Shown in pieces: positions 17,047-24,989 of a stretch of 64,000 nt of DNA (its first letter is position 1; the number at the start of each line of letters is the position of its first letter). Under the pieces are notes generated by a model that did not search any database, had not been told where the DNA came from, and was given only the letters and a program-made list of their open reading frames with translations. The stretch comes from Loktanella sp. Alg231-35 (GTDB lineage: Bacteria > Pseudomonadota > Alphaproteobacteria > Rhodobacterales > Rhodobacteraceae), in contig NZ_FREV01000001.1 of the NCBI RefSeq assembly GCF_900143545.1, positions 620,001 through 684,000 on the forward strand. The letters run 5' to 3'. Made by a program: the position numbers and the translations under genes.

Positions 17047-18339
17047 ATGGCCCTCGACCAATCCGCCCACGGGGCAAGTTATACCGCCCCACAAAAAGAC
17101 TTGTACGATGTGGGTGAATTTCCACCTCTCGGCCACGTGCCAGCACAGATGCACGCTTGGGCGATCCGCCGCGAACGTCATGGAGAGCCTGATCAGGCAT
17201 TTCAGCTCGAGGTTGTGGACTGCCCGCAGCCTGACAGCCACGAAGTTCTGGTGCTCGTGATGGCCGCCGGCGTGAACTACAACGGTGTCTGGGCGGGTCT
17301 TGGTATTCCGATCAGTCCCTTCGATGTTCACAAGGCTGACTATCACATTGCCGGTTCGGATGCCGCAGGCATTGTCTGGGCCGTAGGTGACAAGGTGAAG
17401 CGCTGGAAAGTGGGTGATGAAGTTGTCATCCATTGTAACCAGGATGATGGTGACGATGAGCACTGCAACGGTGGCGATCCGATGCATTCCGAAAGCCAGC
17501 GCATCTGGGGTTATGAGACCCCTGATGGATCATTCGCGCAATTCACTTGTGTGCAGCAACAGCAGTTGATGCCGCGCCCGCAGCACCTGACATGGGAAGA
17601 AAGCGCCTGTTACACGCTGACGCTGGCCACTGCCTATCGGATGCTGTTCGGCCATGAACCGCATGATCTTAAGCCGGGTCAGAACGTGCTGGTCTGGGGG
17701 GCGTCTGGTGGTCTGGGTTCCTATGCGATCCAGTTGATCAAAACTGCTGGTGCCAATGCGATTGGCGTGATCAGTGACGAAAGCAAGCGCGAGTTTGTGA
17801 TGTCATTGGGCGCAAAAGGGGTGCTGAACCGCAATGATTTCGATTGCTGGGGTCAACTGCCGACCGTGAACACGCCTGAATACAACACTTGGCTAAAGGC
17901 GGCCCGCAAGTTCGGCAAAGCGATCTGGGAAATTACAGGCAAAGGTGTGAACGTCGATATGGTGTTTGAACACCCTGGTGAGGCGACGTTCCCTGTGTCC
18001 TCGCTGGTTTGCAAAAAGGGCGGTATGGTCGTGATCTGCGCGGGCACGACCGGGTTCAACTGTACCTTTGACGTCCGTTACATGTGGATGCACCAGAAAC
18101 GCTTGCAGGGCAGCCATTTTGCCCACCTCAAGCAAGCAAGTGCAGCCAACCACTTGATGGTCGAAAAGCGTCTGGACCCTTGCATGTCGGAGTGCTTTGA
18201 CTGGGCCGAAATTCCAGCTGCCCATACCAAAATGCGCCGCAATGAACATAAGCCCGGCAATATGTCGGTGTTGGTGCAGGCACCCAAGATGGGTTTGCGC
18301 ACCTTTGGCGAGACGGTGGCCGCTTCTCAAGGCCGCTGA
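17047..18339 (+). CDS. ccr: Crotonyl-CoA carboxylase/reductase
   Basis: This is the key enzyme of the EMC pathway: it reduces and carboxylates crotonyl-CoA with NADPH and CO2 to (2S)-ethylmalonyl-CoA. The 430-residue medium-chain dehydrogenase protein starts MALDQ as in R. sphaeroides Ccr. It has VMAAGVNYNGVWAGLG, HCNQDDGDDEHCNGGDPM, the NADPH motif WGASGGLGSYAIQL and FEHPGEATFPVSS, all strongly conserved in Ccr. The start at 17047 follows a GGAG site; 35 more upstream codons are in frame but unlike the family. It is followed by a rho-independent terminator. Confidence 0.97.
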   Translation: MALDQSAHGASYTAPQKDLYDVGEFPPLGHVPAQMHAWAIRRERHGEPDQAFQLEVVDCPQPDSHEVLVLVMAAGVNYNGVWAGLGIPISPFDVHKADYHIAGSDAAGIVWAVGDKVKRWKVGDEVVIHCNQDDGDDEHCNGGDPMHSESQRIWGYETPDGSFAQFTCVQQQQLMPRPQHLTWEESACYTLTLATAYRMLFGHEPHDLKPGQNVLVWGASGGLGSYAIQLIKTAGANAIGVISDESKREFVMSLGAKGVLNRNDFDCWGQLPTVNTPEYNTWLKAARKFGKAIWEITGKGVNVDMVFEHPGEATFPVSSLVCKKGGMVVICAGTTGFNCTFDVRYMWMHQKRLQGSHFAHLKQASAANHLMVEKRLDPCMSECFDWAEIPAAHTKMRRNEHKPGNMSVLVQAPKMGLRTFGETVAASQGR

Positions 18340-18361
18340 TCATTGCAATGATTCCCAAGCT

Positions 18362-18395
18362 GGGGCGCTGTCAGACATGGCTGCGCCCCTTTTTT
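18362..18395 (+). terminator. Rho-independent terminator of ccr
   Basis: A 7-bp GC stem (GGGGCGC at 18362-18368, GCGCCCC at 18383-18389) is followed immediately by six T residues. The 14-base loop contains a small TGTC-A-GACA hairpin. It lies 22 bases after the ccr stop. Confidence 0.88.
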
Positions 18396-18503
18396 GTGTG
18401 CCATTGTGACAATTCATCCTCTCTCGGCATGTTATTTCATGGTCTCGGCTACTCACCTCTAGGTTGTTAAGTATTCATTAATCATTCCTCGCGAGGTTGC
18501 CAT

Positions 18504-18710
18504 ATGGGACAAGATTGGATTATCGACGTTCTGGCGGACCTGCGATCATTTGCACGACAAAATGACATGCCGCTGCTGAGCGAACAGTTGGAAGAAGCGG
18601 CTCTTGTGGCGTCTGTTGAAATTGCATCGCGTGTCGATGTGAAACAACACGCCATCGCCAGCGACTTGGGAAATGCACGGCATTTCCCATCCGAATCTGA
18701 CGTCGGTTAA
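18504..18710 (+). CDS. Small hypothetical protein
   Basis: The 68-residue soluble protein begins MGQDWIIDVLADLRSFARQN and is predicted mostly helical. I do not recognise it by name. A GAGG ribosome-binding site lies seven bases before the ATG, within the perfect palindrome CCTCGCGAGG (18487-18496). It stands alone between the ccr terminator and the helicase gene. The Leu/Ala heptad-like middle (LLSEQLEEAALVASVEIASR) could support dimerisation. Codon use is like its neighbours, which supports it being real. Confidence 0.6.
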   Translation: MGQDWIIDVLADLRSFARQNDMPLLSEQLEEAALVASVEIASRVDVKQHAIASDLGNARHFPSESDVG

Positions 18711-18771
18711 TGTAGGTGTGTCGCACCCAATTGGGCTGGCAGCGCCGCTGACCACCAGATAGTGTTCAGCC

Positions 18772-20298
18772 ATGAACGCACCTCTCATCACATTTTCCGA
18801 AGATCAGGCAGAGGCCTGGGATAATGTCGCTGTGGCATTGCGCCAGTCGGGTATCGATCTGGACGACAGCCTGCTGCAGCCGCCGCAGTCTGACACAACC
18901 TCTGTGCTGGCGGTTGTTGGCAAGGCCGGGTCGGGCAAGACGATGCTGCTGGCCAAGCTCTATCATGCGCTGGATGAGGCTGGCGTTGATGTGATTTCGG
19001 GCGATTGGGAAGGCCGCAAACGCAAGGACCGTCGTACCCTTGCGATCCTCGCCCCGACCAACAAGGCCGCCAGTGTGCTGCGCAATCATGGCGTGCCTGC
19101 GACAACGATCCACCGCATTCTGTATACGCCAGTCTATGACCCAGAATACGAAAAGATTGCCGAATGGCTGGCCGGACAGGGTGACAAGCCAGAGATTGAA
19201 GGGCTGACCGACGTTGCCCTAGATCGGGCATTTGCGTCTTATCAGGTGAATAAATCCGTGCCGGCCGCCCTGGCGGCGGCAGGTCTGCGTGGCAGTGATT
19301 TTATTACGGGCTGGAAGCGGCGCGAGGAGCCTTTGGATATCGGCTTTGTCGATGAAAGCTCCATGCTGGATGAAAAGCAGTTCGAGGACCTCAAAGAGAT
19401 TTTCCCAACATTGCTGTTGTTTGGCGACCCGGCGCAATTGCCCCCGGTGCAGTCGTCAGGTGGCATGGTGTTCGAGACCTTGCCAGAGAAACGGGTCCTA
19501 ACGCTCAACCGTATTCACAGGCAGGACGCGGGCAACCCGATCCTTGATCTGGCCCATGCATTGGCTGACCCCCAACTTGATTTTTACGGTTTTGAGCGGA
19601 TGGTGGAAGAGGCTGCCAAAACCGATGAACGTGTGGTGATGGCCCAACGGGTTGAGGCCGACCTGATGGCCCGTTCCCCTTGTCTGGTCTGGCGCAATGC
19701 GACGCGTATCCGCTTGATCCATGCGTTTCGTGCAGCATTTGATGCGCCGGGGGATGAATTGCTTGCTGGTGAGCCGCTGATTTGTGATGGCATTGAACTG
19801 CCGCTGAAACATCGCAAAAAGCGGCTGGATCTAGAGGCGCGCGGCCTGATCAAAGGTGCCCAGGTCATTTATCTGGGGCCGGGGCGCAAACCCGGCTTCT
19901 CGCGTTTGCACGTGATGGGGGCCGAAGACCCGCAGGTGAGTGCTGCCAGCATCGTGAAAATCGAACAAGAGGCCGATGAAGAGCCGTTCATCCCCTTTGC
20001 GGCCCGGATGGGGGCGACCTTCCTGCATGGCGCTGCGGTGACGATCCACAAGGCGCAAGGGTCGCAATGGAAGACGGTGCAGGTCTTTGCCCCGGACATC
20101 TATGCCGCGTCCCGAATGGGTCGCGTTGAGGCGGGCCAGCCGTTGTGGAAACGTTTGGCTTATGTTGCGATCACGCGGGCTGAAACGCAGCTGCGCTGGG
20201 TCGTGCGCAACCGTCTTGCGCGCCCGCAGGGCATCTTACGCGTAGATGATTTGGAGGTTCCCGCAGCACCGTTGGAATTGAAGAGCGAAGAGATATGA
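18772..20298 (+). CDS. RecD-like SF1B helicase/ATPase
   Basis: The 508-residue protein has the full set of superfamily 1 motifs: Walker A GKAGSGKT near residues 50-57, motif II FVDESS, motif III FGDPAQLPPV, a conserved arginine in LNRIHRQD, motif V TIHKAQGSQW and motif VI YVAITRAE. This is the layout of RecD/TraA-type helicases. Its length is that of a stand-alone core without RecBC-interacting domains, and no recB or recC is in the window. It probably unwinds or processes DNA ends in repair. Its stop overlaps the SDR gene by four bases (ATGA), an unexpected operon partner. Confidence 0.85.
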   Translation: MNAPLITFSEDQAEAWDNVAVALRQSGIDLDDSLLQPPQSDTTSVLAVVGKAGSGKTMLLAKLYHALDEAGVDVISGDWEGRKRKDRRTLAILAPTNKAASVLRNHGVPATTIHRILYTPVYDPEYEKIAEWLAGQGDKPEIEGLTDVALDRAFASYQVNKSVPAALAAAGLRGSDFITGWKRREEPLDIGFVDESSMLDEKQFEDLKEIFPTLLLFGDPAQLPPVQSSGGMVFETLPEKRVLTLNRIHRQDAGNPILDLAHALADPQLDFYGFERMVEEAAKTDERVVMAQRVEADLMARSPCLVWRNATRIRLIHAFRAAFDAPGDELLAGEPLICDGIELPLKHRKKRLDLEARGLIKGAQVIYLGPGRKPGFSRLHVMGAEDPQVSAASIVKIEQEADEEPFIPFAARMGATFLHGAAVTIHKAQGSQWKTVQVFAPDIYAASRMGRVEAGQPLWKRLAYVAITRAETQLRWVVRNRLARPQGILRVDDLEVPAAPLELKSEEI

Positions 20299-21005
20299 AA
20301 TCGATCATTGTCACCGGCGCCAGTAGCGGGATTGGTCGCGAGACAGCCGCGTATTTCCTTGCCCAAGGGTGGCGTGTCGGTCTGATAGCCCGCAGGGCCG
20401 ACATGCTGGCCGAGATTGCGCATGCGGCAGCGGTACATCTGCCGTGTGACGTGACGGATGAGGCCGCGGTTGATGCCGCCTTTGCCAGCTTCGGTCACCT
20501 TGATGTGCTGTTCAACAATGCGGGAATGTTTGGTCCGCAAACTACGATTGACCAGATTGGGTTGAACGATTGGAAGCAGGTGCTGGATGTCAATCTGACA
20601 GGTATGTTCCTATGCGCCCGTGCAGCTTTTCGACAGATGCGGCATCAGACGCCGCAGGGTGGGCGCATCATCAACAACGGCTCAATCTCGGCTCATTCTC
20701 CGCGTGAAGGCTCCGTCTGTTATACCACGACGAAACACGGGGTGAGCGGGCTAACCAAGACGCTGACCGTGGATGGGCGCGCCTTTAATATCGCTTGCGG
20801 GCAGATTGATATTGGCAATGCGCGGACCGATTTGGTCACCAATCTGGAAAAGACCCGCGCGGCCCAAGGGTTGGAACCACTTCCGAGCATGGACGTCACT
20901 GATGTGGCGCGGTCAGTCTTTCATATGGCGTCACTGCCACCCGAGGCCAACGTGCAAACAATGATGGTGATGGCATCGAAGATGCCGCACATCGGGCGCG
21001 GTTAG
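20295..21005 (+). CDS. Short-chain dehydrogenase/reductase
   Basis: The 236-residue NAD(P)-dependent oxidoreductase has the classical SDR motifs: TGASSGIG near residues 7-14, NNAG near 73, the serine in NNGSIS and the catalytic YTTTKHG (YxxxK). The substrate cannot be told. The gene overlaps the helicase stop by four bases, so the two are cotranscribed. Its own stop overlaps the stop of the convergent TIGR02186 gene (TTAG shared at 21002-21005). The NNAG and YxxxK residues being intact argues that it is an active enzyme. Confidence 0.88.
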   Translation: MKSIIVTGASSGIGRETAAYFLAQGWRVGLIARRADMLAEIAHAAAVHLPCDVTDEAAVDAAFASFGHLDVLFNNAGMFGPQTTIDQIGLNDWKQVLDVNLTGMFLCARAAFRQMRHQTPQGGRIINNGSISAHSPREGSVCYTTTKHGVSGLTKTLTVDGRAFNIACGQIDIGNARTDLVTNLEKTRAAQGLEPLPSMDVTDVARSVFHMASLPPEANVQTMMVMASKMPHIGRG

Positions 21006-21751
21006 CGCCGGAACAGTGTAAATACAGCCGATGCGCCCCAGCCAGCCGCGATGGCGATCGACAGTGACATCAAGCCGTACCAAAACGCGTGTTCATGTGC
21101 GAGGTTGTACAGCCAACGCTCTAGCCCCACCTTTTTGACCGGAATGGTTGTCGTATAGAAATCGACGATCTGTTTGTCGCGGGTCAAGTAAATCTCGGCC
21201 TTGTAGTCGCCCTCGGTCAGGTTTGCAGGCAGCGGGATCAGCGTGCGGAAAAGTGTCTCTTCCTCGACCCAAACGCCCTCGGGCAATGTCTGATAAAGGC
21301 CTTGCCCCGCACGGACGCGGATTAGCGCTTGGGTGAAACGTTCAGCCCCTTCGACGGTCGATCCGACAGAGCGGATCGCACGTTGGGTGCTGATGCGGGT
21401 ATTGAGGTCTTCGGTGAAGGTCAGGATTTCTTCCAAGGGTCGGTTAGTCGCGACTGCATAGAATGTGGGTGCAACGTCGACATCCACGGATTCGGTATTC
21501 ACCCAGATGCCGAAACGGCGGTCTTTCTTGCGCACGGTCACGGGGCGGTCGGGGCCTGCGACGGTAACAATAACGCCAAGATCGCCTTCGGCTTGTGGCC
21601 CACCTTCGCGTTTGATCGCGCCAAAGATCAAGATTTCGGATCCTTCGAAGGTTGCGGTTATCGCAACCTCATCCCGGCTGAGGCCAAGCACAATCTCTTC
21701 GGCCTTGGCAGGCAGCGCGAGGATTAAGAACAGAGCAATAAGACGGATCAT
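21002..21751 (-). CDS. TIGR02186 family transmembrane protein
   Basis: The 249-residue protein has a signal peptide (MIRLIALFLILALPAKA), a periplasmic beta-rich domain and one C-terminal transmembrane helix (AFWYGLMSLSIAIAAGWGAS). This architecture is that of the alphaproteobacterial TIGR02186/PF09608 family. These genes regularly accompany TauE/SafE permeases, and here the start overlaps the upstream permease stop by four bases. A role in sulfite or thiosulfate-derived anion export is inferred from this partnership only. Confidence 0.85.
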   Translation of the reverse strand: MIRLIALFLILALPAKAEEIVLGLSRDEVAITATFEGSEILIFGAIKREGGPQAEGDLGVIVTVAGPDRPVTVRKKDRRFGIWVNTESVDVDVAPTFYAVATNRPLEEILTFTEDLNTRISTQRAIRSVGSTVEGAERFTQALIRVRAGQGLYQTLPEGVWVEEETLFRTLIPLPANLTEGDYKAEIYLTRDKQIVDFYTTTIPVKKVGLERWLYNLAHEHAFWYGLMSLSIAIAAGWGASAVFTLFRR

Positions 21752-22671
21752 GAGTGGCCTCCTGATCCGAGCGAATAAAGCTCGGAAGGCATGACCAGCA
21801 GGTCGAAGGCCAGCTTGCCGCAGACGGCGAGGACCATCAGCGCAAGCAGGATGCGTAGCTGTTCGGCCTTCATCTTGACGCCGATGCGGGTGCCAATCTG
21901 CGCGCCAATGACGCCGCCGACCAGCAGCAACACGGCCAACACAACATCGACCGTAAAGTTCGTTGTGGCGTGCAGCATTGTGGTAAAAGCGGTGACAAAG
22001 ATAATCTGGAACAGCGAGGTGCCGACAACCACCTTGGTGGGCATGCCGAGCAGGTAAATCATCGCAGGCACCATGATGAAGCCACCACCCACACCCATGA
22101 TCGCAGCAAGAACACCCACAGTGACACCAACCAGCAAGGGCGGGATCACCGAAATGTAGAGGCCGGAGACACGAAACTTCATCTTAAAGGGCAGGTTATG
22201 CACCCAGTTGTGTTTGCGCCGTGTCGGAACAGAAACGCCACCAGCCTTGCTCGCCCGCCGGATTGCCTTGAGGCTCTCGAAGAACATCAGCGTGCCGATC
22301 ATCCCCAAGAAGACAACATAGCAAAGCTGCACCAGCAATTCGACCTGACCCAGAGATTTCAGGTAGTTAAAGACAACGACACCCAGCGCCGCACCAATCA
22401 GGCCCCCGATCAAAAGGACGGTGCCCATTCGGAGATCCACCGTCTTTCGTTTGAGGTGCGCGAGCACGCCGGAAAACGAGGACGCAACGATCTGGTTTGC
22501 TTCGGTTGCGACGGCGACCGCAGGGGGGATGCCGATAAAGAACAGCAGCGGCGTCATCAGAAAACCGCCCCCCACACCAAACATACCCGACAAAATGCCC
22601 ACAATTCCGCCTAATCCAAGTAAAAGGAAGGCGTTCACCGAAACCTCGGCGATAGGAAGATAAATCTGCAT
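21748..22671 (-). CDS. TauE/SafE family sulfite exporter-like permease
   Basis: The 307-residue inner-membrane permease has about eight transmembrane segments. It carries the duplicated glycine-rich motifs GILSGMFGVGGGFLMTPLL and GVLAAIMGVGGGFIMVPAM that define TauE/SafE proteins. The start at 22671 (MQIYLPIAEV) is preferred over an upstream in-frame start because the family normally starts near here. It is cotranscribed with the TIGR02186 gene. It differs clearly from the smaller TauE/SafE protein near mdh. A TTGACA at 22729-22734 on the minus strand may be part of its promoter. Confidence 0.9.
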   Translation of the reverse strand: MQIYLPIAEVSVNAFLLLGLGGIVGILSGMFGVGGGFLMTPLLFFIGIPPAVAVATEANQIVASSFSGVLAHLKRKTVDLRMGTVLLIGGLIGAALGVVVFNYLKSLGQVELLVQLCYVVFLGMIGTLMFFESLKAIRRASKAGGVSVPTRRKHNWVHNLPFKMKFRVSGLYISVIPPLLVGVTVGVLAAIMGVGGGFIMVPAMIYLLGMPTKVVVGTSLFQIIFVTAFTTMLHATTNFTVDVVLAVLLLVGGVIGAQIGTRIGVKMKAEQLRILLALMVLAVCGKLAFDLLVMPSELYSLGSGGHS

Positions 22672-22779
22672 GAACTGATCCGGGGCGCTTGTGCCGCTGA
22701 GACGCAACAGAAACCTTTCGTGCGCGTCTGTCAAATGCTGTCAGGCGATTCATGATGCAAATGCAGCATTTCCGCCACG

Positions 22780-22814
22780 TGGACTTATCAGTGACCGATT
22801 TTTGGACTTATCAG
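22780..22814. repeat. Direct 12-bp repeat TGGACTTATCAG
   Basis: TGGACTTATCAG occurs at 22780-22791 and 22803-22814, with a 23-bp period. The second copy overlaps the punA stop codon. Between here and the TauE/SafE promoter lies an 8-bp hairpin (AAATGCTG at 22733-22740, CAGCATTT at 22764-22771). The role is unknown; a binding site for a dimeric regulator or a remnant of a longer repeat are both possible. Confidence 0.5.
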
Positions 22815-23614
22815 AACCCGCGAAGATATCCGCGCAGGACCTTCTCAAGTTTGGCAGCACCGATCGGCGCCATGGCTTTGGTATGCTCATGGCTGATTGC
22901 TTCGTCACTCATCCCGGCGGCCATATTGGTGATGGTCGAGATAGCAGCGGCCCGTATGCCAAGGAAACGCGCAAGGATCACCTCTGGCACGGTCGACATG
23001 CCAACCGCATCGGCGCCCAGCATCTTGATCGCGCGGATCTCGGCAGGTGTTTCAAACGATGGGCCAGAGTACCAAGCATAGACGCCATCGGCCATGTCGA
23101 CCTCTGCCGCATCCGCCACCGCGTGCAGCGCTGTGCGGATGGCAGGATCATAGGCGTCTTTCATGGGAACAAACCGCGCGTCTGTGGGCTCTCCGATCAA
23201 CGGGTTCAGGCCGGAAAAGTTGATATGGTCCGACAGGCACATGATGGACCCGGTGGGCATATTGGCCTGCATCGACCCTGCCGCATTGGTGGCAATCACC
23301 CTATCCGCGCCCAACTCTCTGAGCACTTCCAGTGGTAGCCGCATCGCGTCGCCGCGCCCGCTTTCGTAGTAATGCGCGCGGCCCCCAAAGACAGCAACGC
23401 GCACGCCTTCAAGATCGCCGATCACGAGCTTTGGGTTGTGGCCTGATACGCCCGCGTGTGGGAAGCCGGGCAGGTCACTGTAAGGGATGGCCACGCCGTC
23501 CACTTCATTGGCGATATGGCCAAGGCCGGAACCAAGGATAAAGCCGATTTGAACCGGGGCATCGCCCGCTTTTGCACGAATGTCTGCAGCGAGCGCTTTA
23601 GCGTTCTTTGACAT
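22811..23614 (-). CDS. punA: Purine-nucleoside phosphorylase, trimeric (PunA/PNP II type)
   Basis: The 267-residue enzyme phosphorolyses inosine- or guanosine-type nucleosides imported by the upstream transporter. Family motifs are GSGLGHIAN, FPHAGVSGHNPKLVIG, FGGRAHYYESG, ATNAAGSMQ, YSGPSFETPAEI, DAVGMSTVPEV and ITNMAAG. The start at 23614 is set by alignment to the family; the reading frame overlaps the end of the upstream permease by 17 bases. It is the last gene of the transport operon and is not homologous in sequence class to the hexameric DeoD at 12217. Confidence 0.93.
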   Translation of the reverse strand: MSKNAKALAADIRAKAGDAPVQIGFILGSGLGHIANEVDGVAIPYSDLPGFPHAGVSGHNPKLVIGDLEGVRVAVFGGRAHYYESGRGDAMRLPLEVLRELGADRVIATNAAGSMQANMPTGSIMCLSDHINFSGLNPLIGEPTDARFVPMKDAYDPAIRTALHAVADAAEVDMADGVYAWYSGPSFETPAEIRAIKMLGADAVGMSTVPEVILARFLGIRAAAISTITNMAAGMSDEAISHEHTKAMAPIGAAKLEKVLRGYLRGF

Positions 23615-24566
23615 AAGGCTCGCCCCCGGCACGCGGAGGGATCGCCTTGCCAACGAAGCCAGCGAGGATCACAACCGTCAGGATGTAGGGCAACACGTCA
23701 AGGAACTGGCCATTCACCTGGAAGCTCAGCACACGTTCGATGACGTCAGGGCGCAGCGACATGGCCTGAAGGAAACCAAAGAGCAGGCAAGCATAAAGCG
23801 CGTACCACGGCCGCCATTTGGCAAAAATGAGTGCGGCAAGGGCGATAAAGCCGCGACCAGCGCTCATGTCTTTGACGAAACCTGCCTGTAGGGCTGTGGC
23901 AAGATAGGCGCCAGCGATGCCGCAAAGGATGCCACAGATACCGACAGCGGCGAACCGTAGCCAGATGACGGATACGCCTGCGGTATCAACGGCGGCAGGG
24001 TTTTCACCCACGGCGCGCAAGCGCAGACCAAAGCGTGTGCGAAACAGGATCCACCATGTCAGCGGCACCATCAGGAGGGCGACATAGACAAGGATCGTGT
24101 GGCCGGAAATAAGTTCATAGTAGATCGGCCCAAGGACGGGGACGTTCTGCAGTGCCTCTGCAAAGGGCAGATCAATCGGGTTAAATCGTGCATCACCTGT
24201 CAATTGCGGCGTCCGCCCGCCTTGGGCGAACCAGCTTTGTGCAATGACAACGGTCAAACCCGCCGCCAAGAAGTTGATCGCCACCCCAGAAATCAACTGA
24301 TTGCCCCGGAATGTGATCGAGGCCAGCCCGTGGATCACAGACAACAGCATAGATGCACCAATGCCCGCCAACAGCCCAAGCCAGACGTTTCCCGAAACAG
24401 CAGCAATCGCTGCCGAAAGAAAGGCGGCTGCCAGCATTTTACCCTCTAGCCCGATATCAAAGATACCGGCCCGCTCTGAATACAAACCGGCCAAACAGGC
24501 CAGAAGAAGCGGGGTTGCCAGACGCAAGGTTGCGTCCAGCATCTGCAAAAGGGTCGCAAAGTCCAT
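23598..24566 (-). CDS. Nucleoside ABC transporter permease (second permease)
   Basis: The 322-residue inner-membrane protein belongs to the branched-chain/ribose-type ABC permease family. It has about eight to ten transmembrane helices, an N-terminal ERAGIFDIGLEGKMLAAAF and the EAA-like loop RLRAVGENPAAVDTAGV that docks to the ATPase. The IGLEG signature is typical of permeases working with BMP-type nucleoside-binding proteins. It follows the 140-residue unknown gene directly and overlaps punA. Confidence 0.92.
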   Translation of the reverse strand: MDFATLLQMLDATLRLATPLLLACLAGLYSERAGIFDIGLEGKMLAAAFLSAAIAAVSGNVWLGLLAGIGASMLLSVIHGLASITFRGNQLISGVAINFLAAGLTVVIAQSWFAQGGRTPQLTGDARFNPIDLPFAEALQNVPVLGPIYYELISGHTILVYVALLMVPLTWWILFRTRFGLRLRAVGENPAAVDTAGVSVIWLRFAAVGICGILCGIAGAYLATALQAGFVKDMSAGRGFIALAALIFAKWRPWYALYACLLFGFLQAMSLRPDVIERVLSFQVNGQFLDVLPYILTVVILAGFVGKAIPPRAGGEPYVKER

Positions 24567-24989
24567 TTAGGCAGCTTTCTCCATCAGGAATGGGAAGAGG
24601 GCGAAGAAACGGTCGGCCACTTCGGGGTTATTGCGCAATGCGGTTTCGGCCTGCGCCTGCGTGATATCAACCGCTTGGGTGCGGTCTTTGCGCAGGAAGA
24701 ACTGCAAGCCCAGCATCGCGTCGAAACGGTCATCAGTGATGAACGGATCATGCGGGACGCGGGGCATCACGCTTTTTGCGGGCATCAGCACGCTTGTCGG
24801 TTTTTGTAGCGACAAAAGTGCGACCAGATGCGGGGGCACCTGAGATGCGGGTGTTTGATCGATTACGTGGTGAACCCACTGGTGGAGTTCTTCCATCGAA
24901 ATCATGCCTAACGCCAAACAACTGAGCACAAAGCCCAAGTCAGCGCCGGTGTCGTCTTCGACACCTATTTTGAATGGTCCTGCCATCAT
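24567..24989 (-). CDS. Hypothetical protein embedded between the two nucleoside permeases
   Basis: The 140-residue soluble protein has no recognised domain. Notable segments are MISMEELHQWVHHVIDQ near residues 29-45 and a C-terminal RNNPEVADRFFALFPFLMEKA. The start overlaps the first permease stop by four bases (ATGA), with a second ATG directly after, and the gene ends one base before the second permease starts. It is therefore firmly part of the operon. A cytoplasmic accessory or regulatory role in nucleoside use is only a guess. Confidence 0.75.
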   Translation of the reverse strand: MMAGPFKIGVEDDTGADLGFVLSCLALGMISMEELHQWVHHVIDQTPASQVPPHLVALLSLQKPTSVLMPAKSVMPRVPHDPFITDDRFDAMLGLQFFLRKDRTQAVDITQAQAETALRNNPEVADRFFALFPFLMEKAA

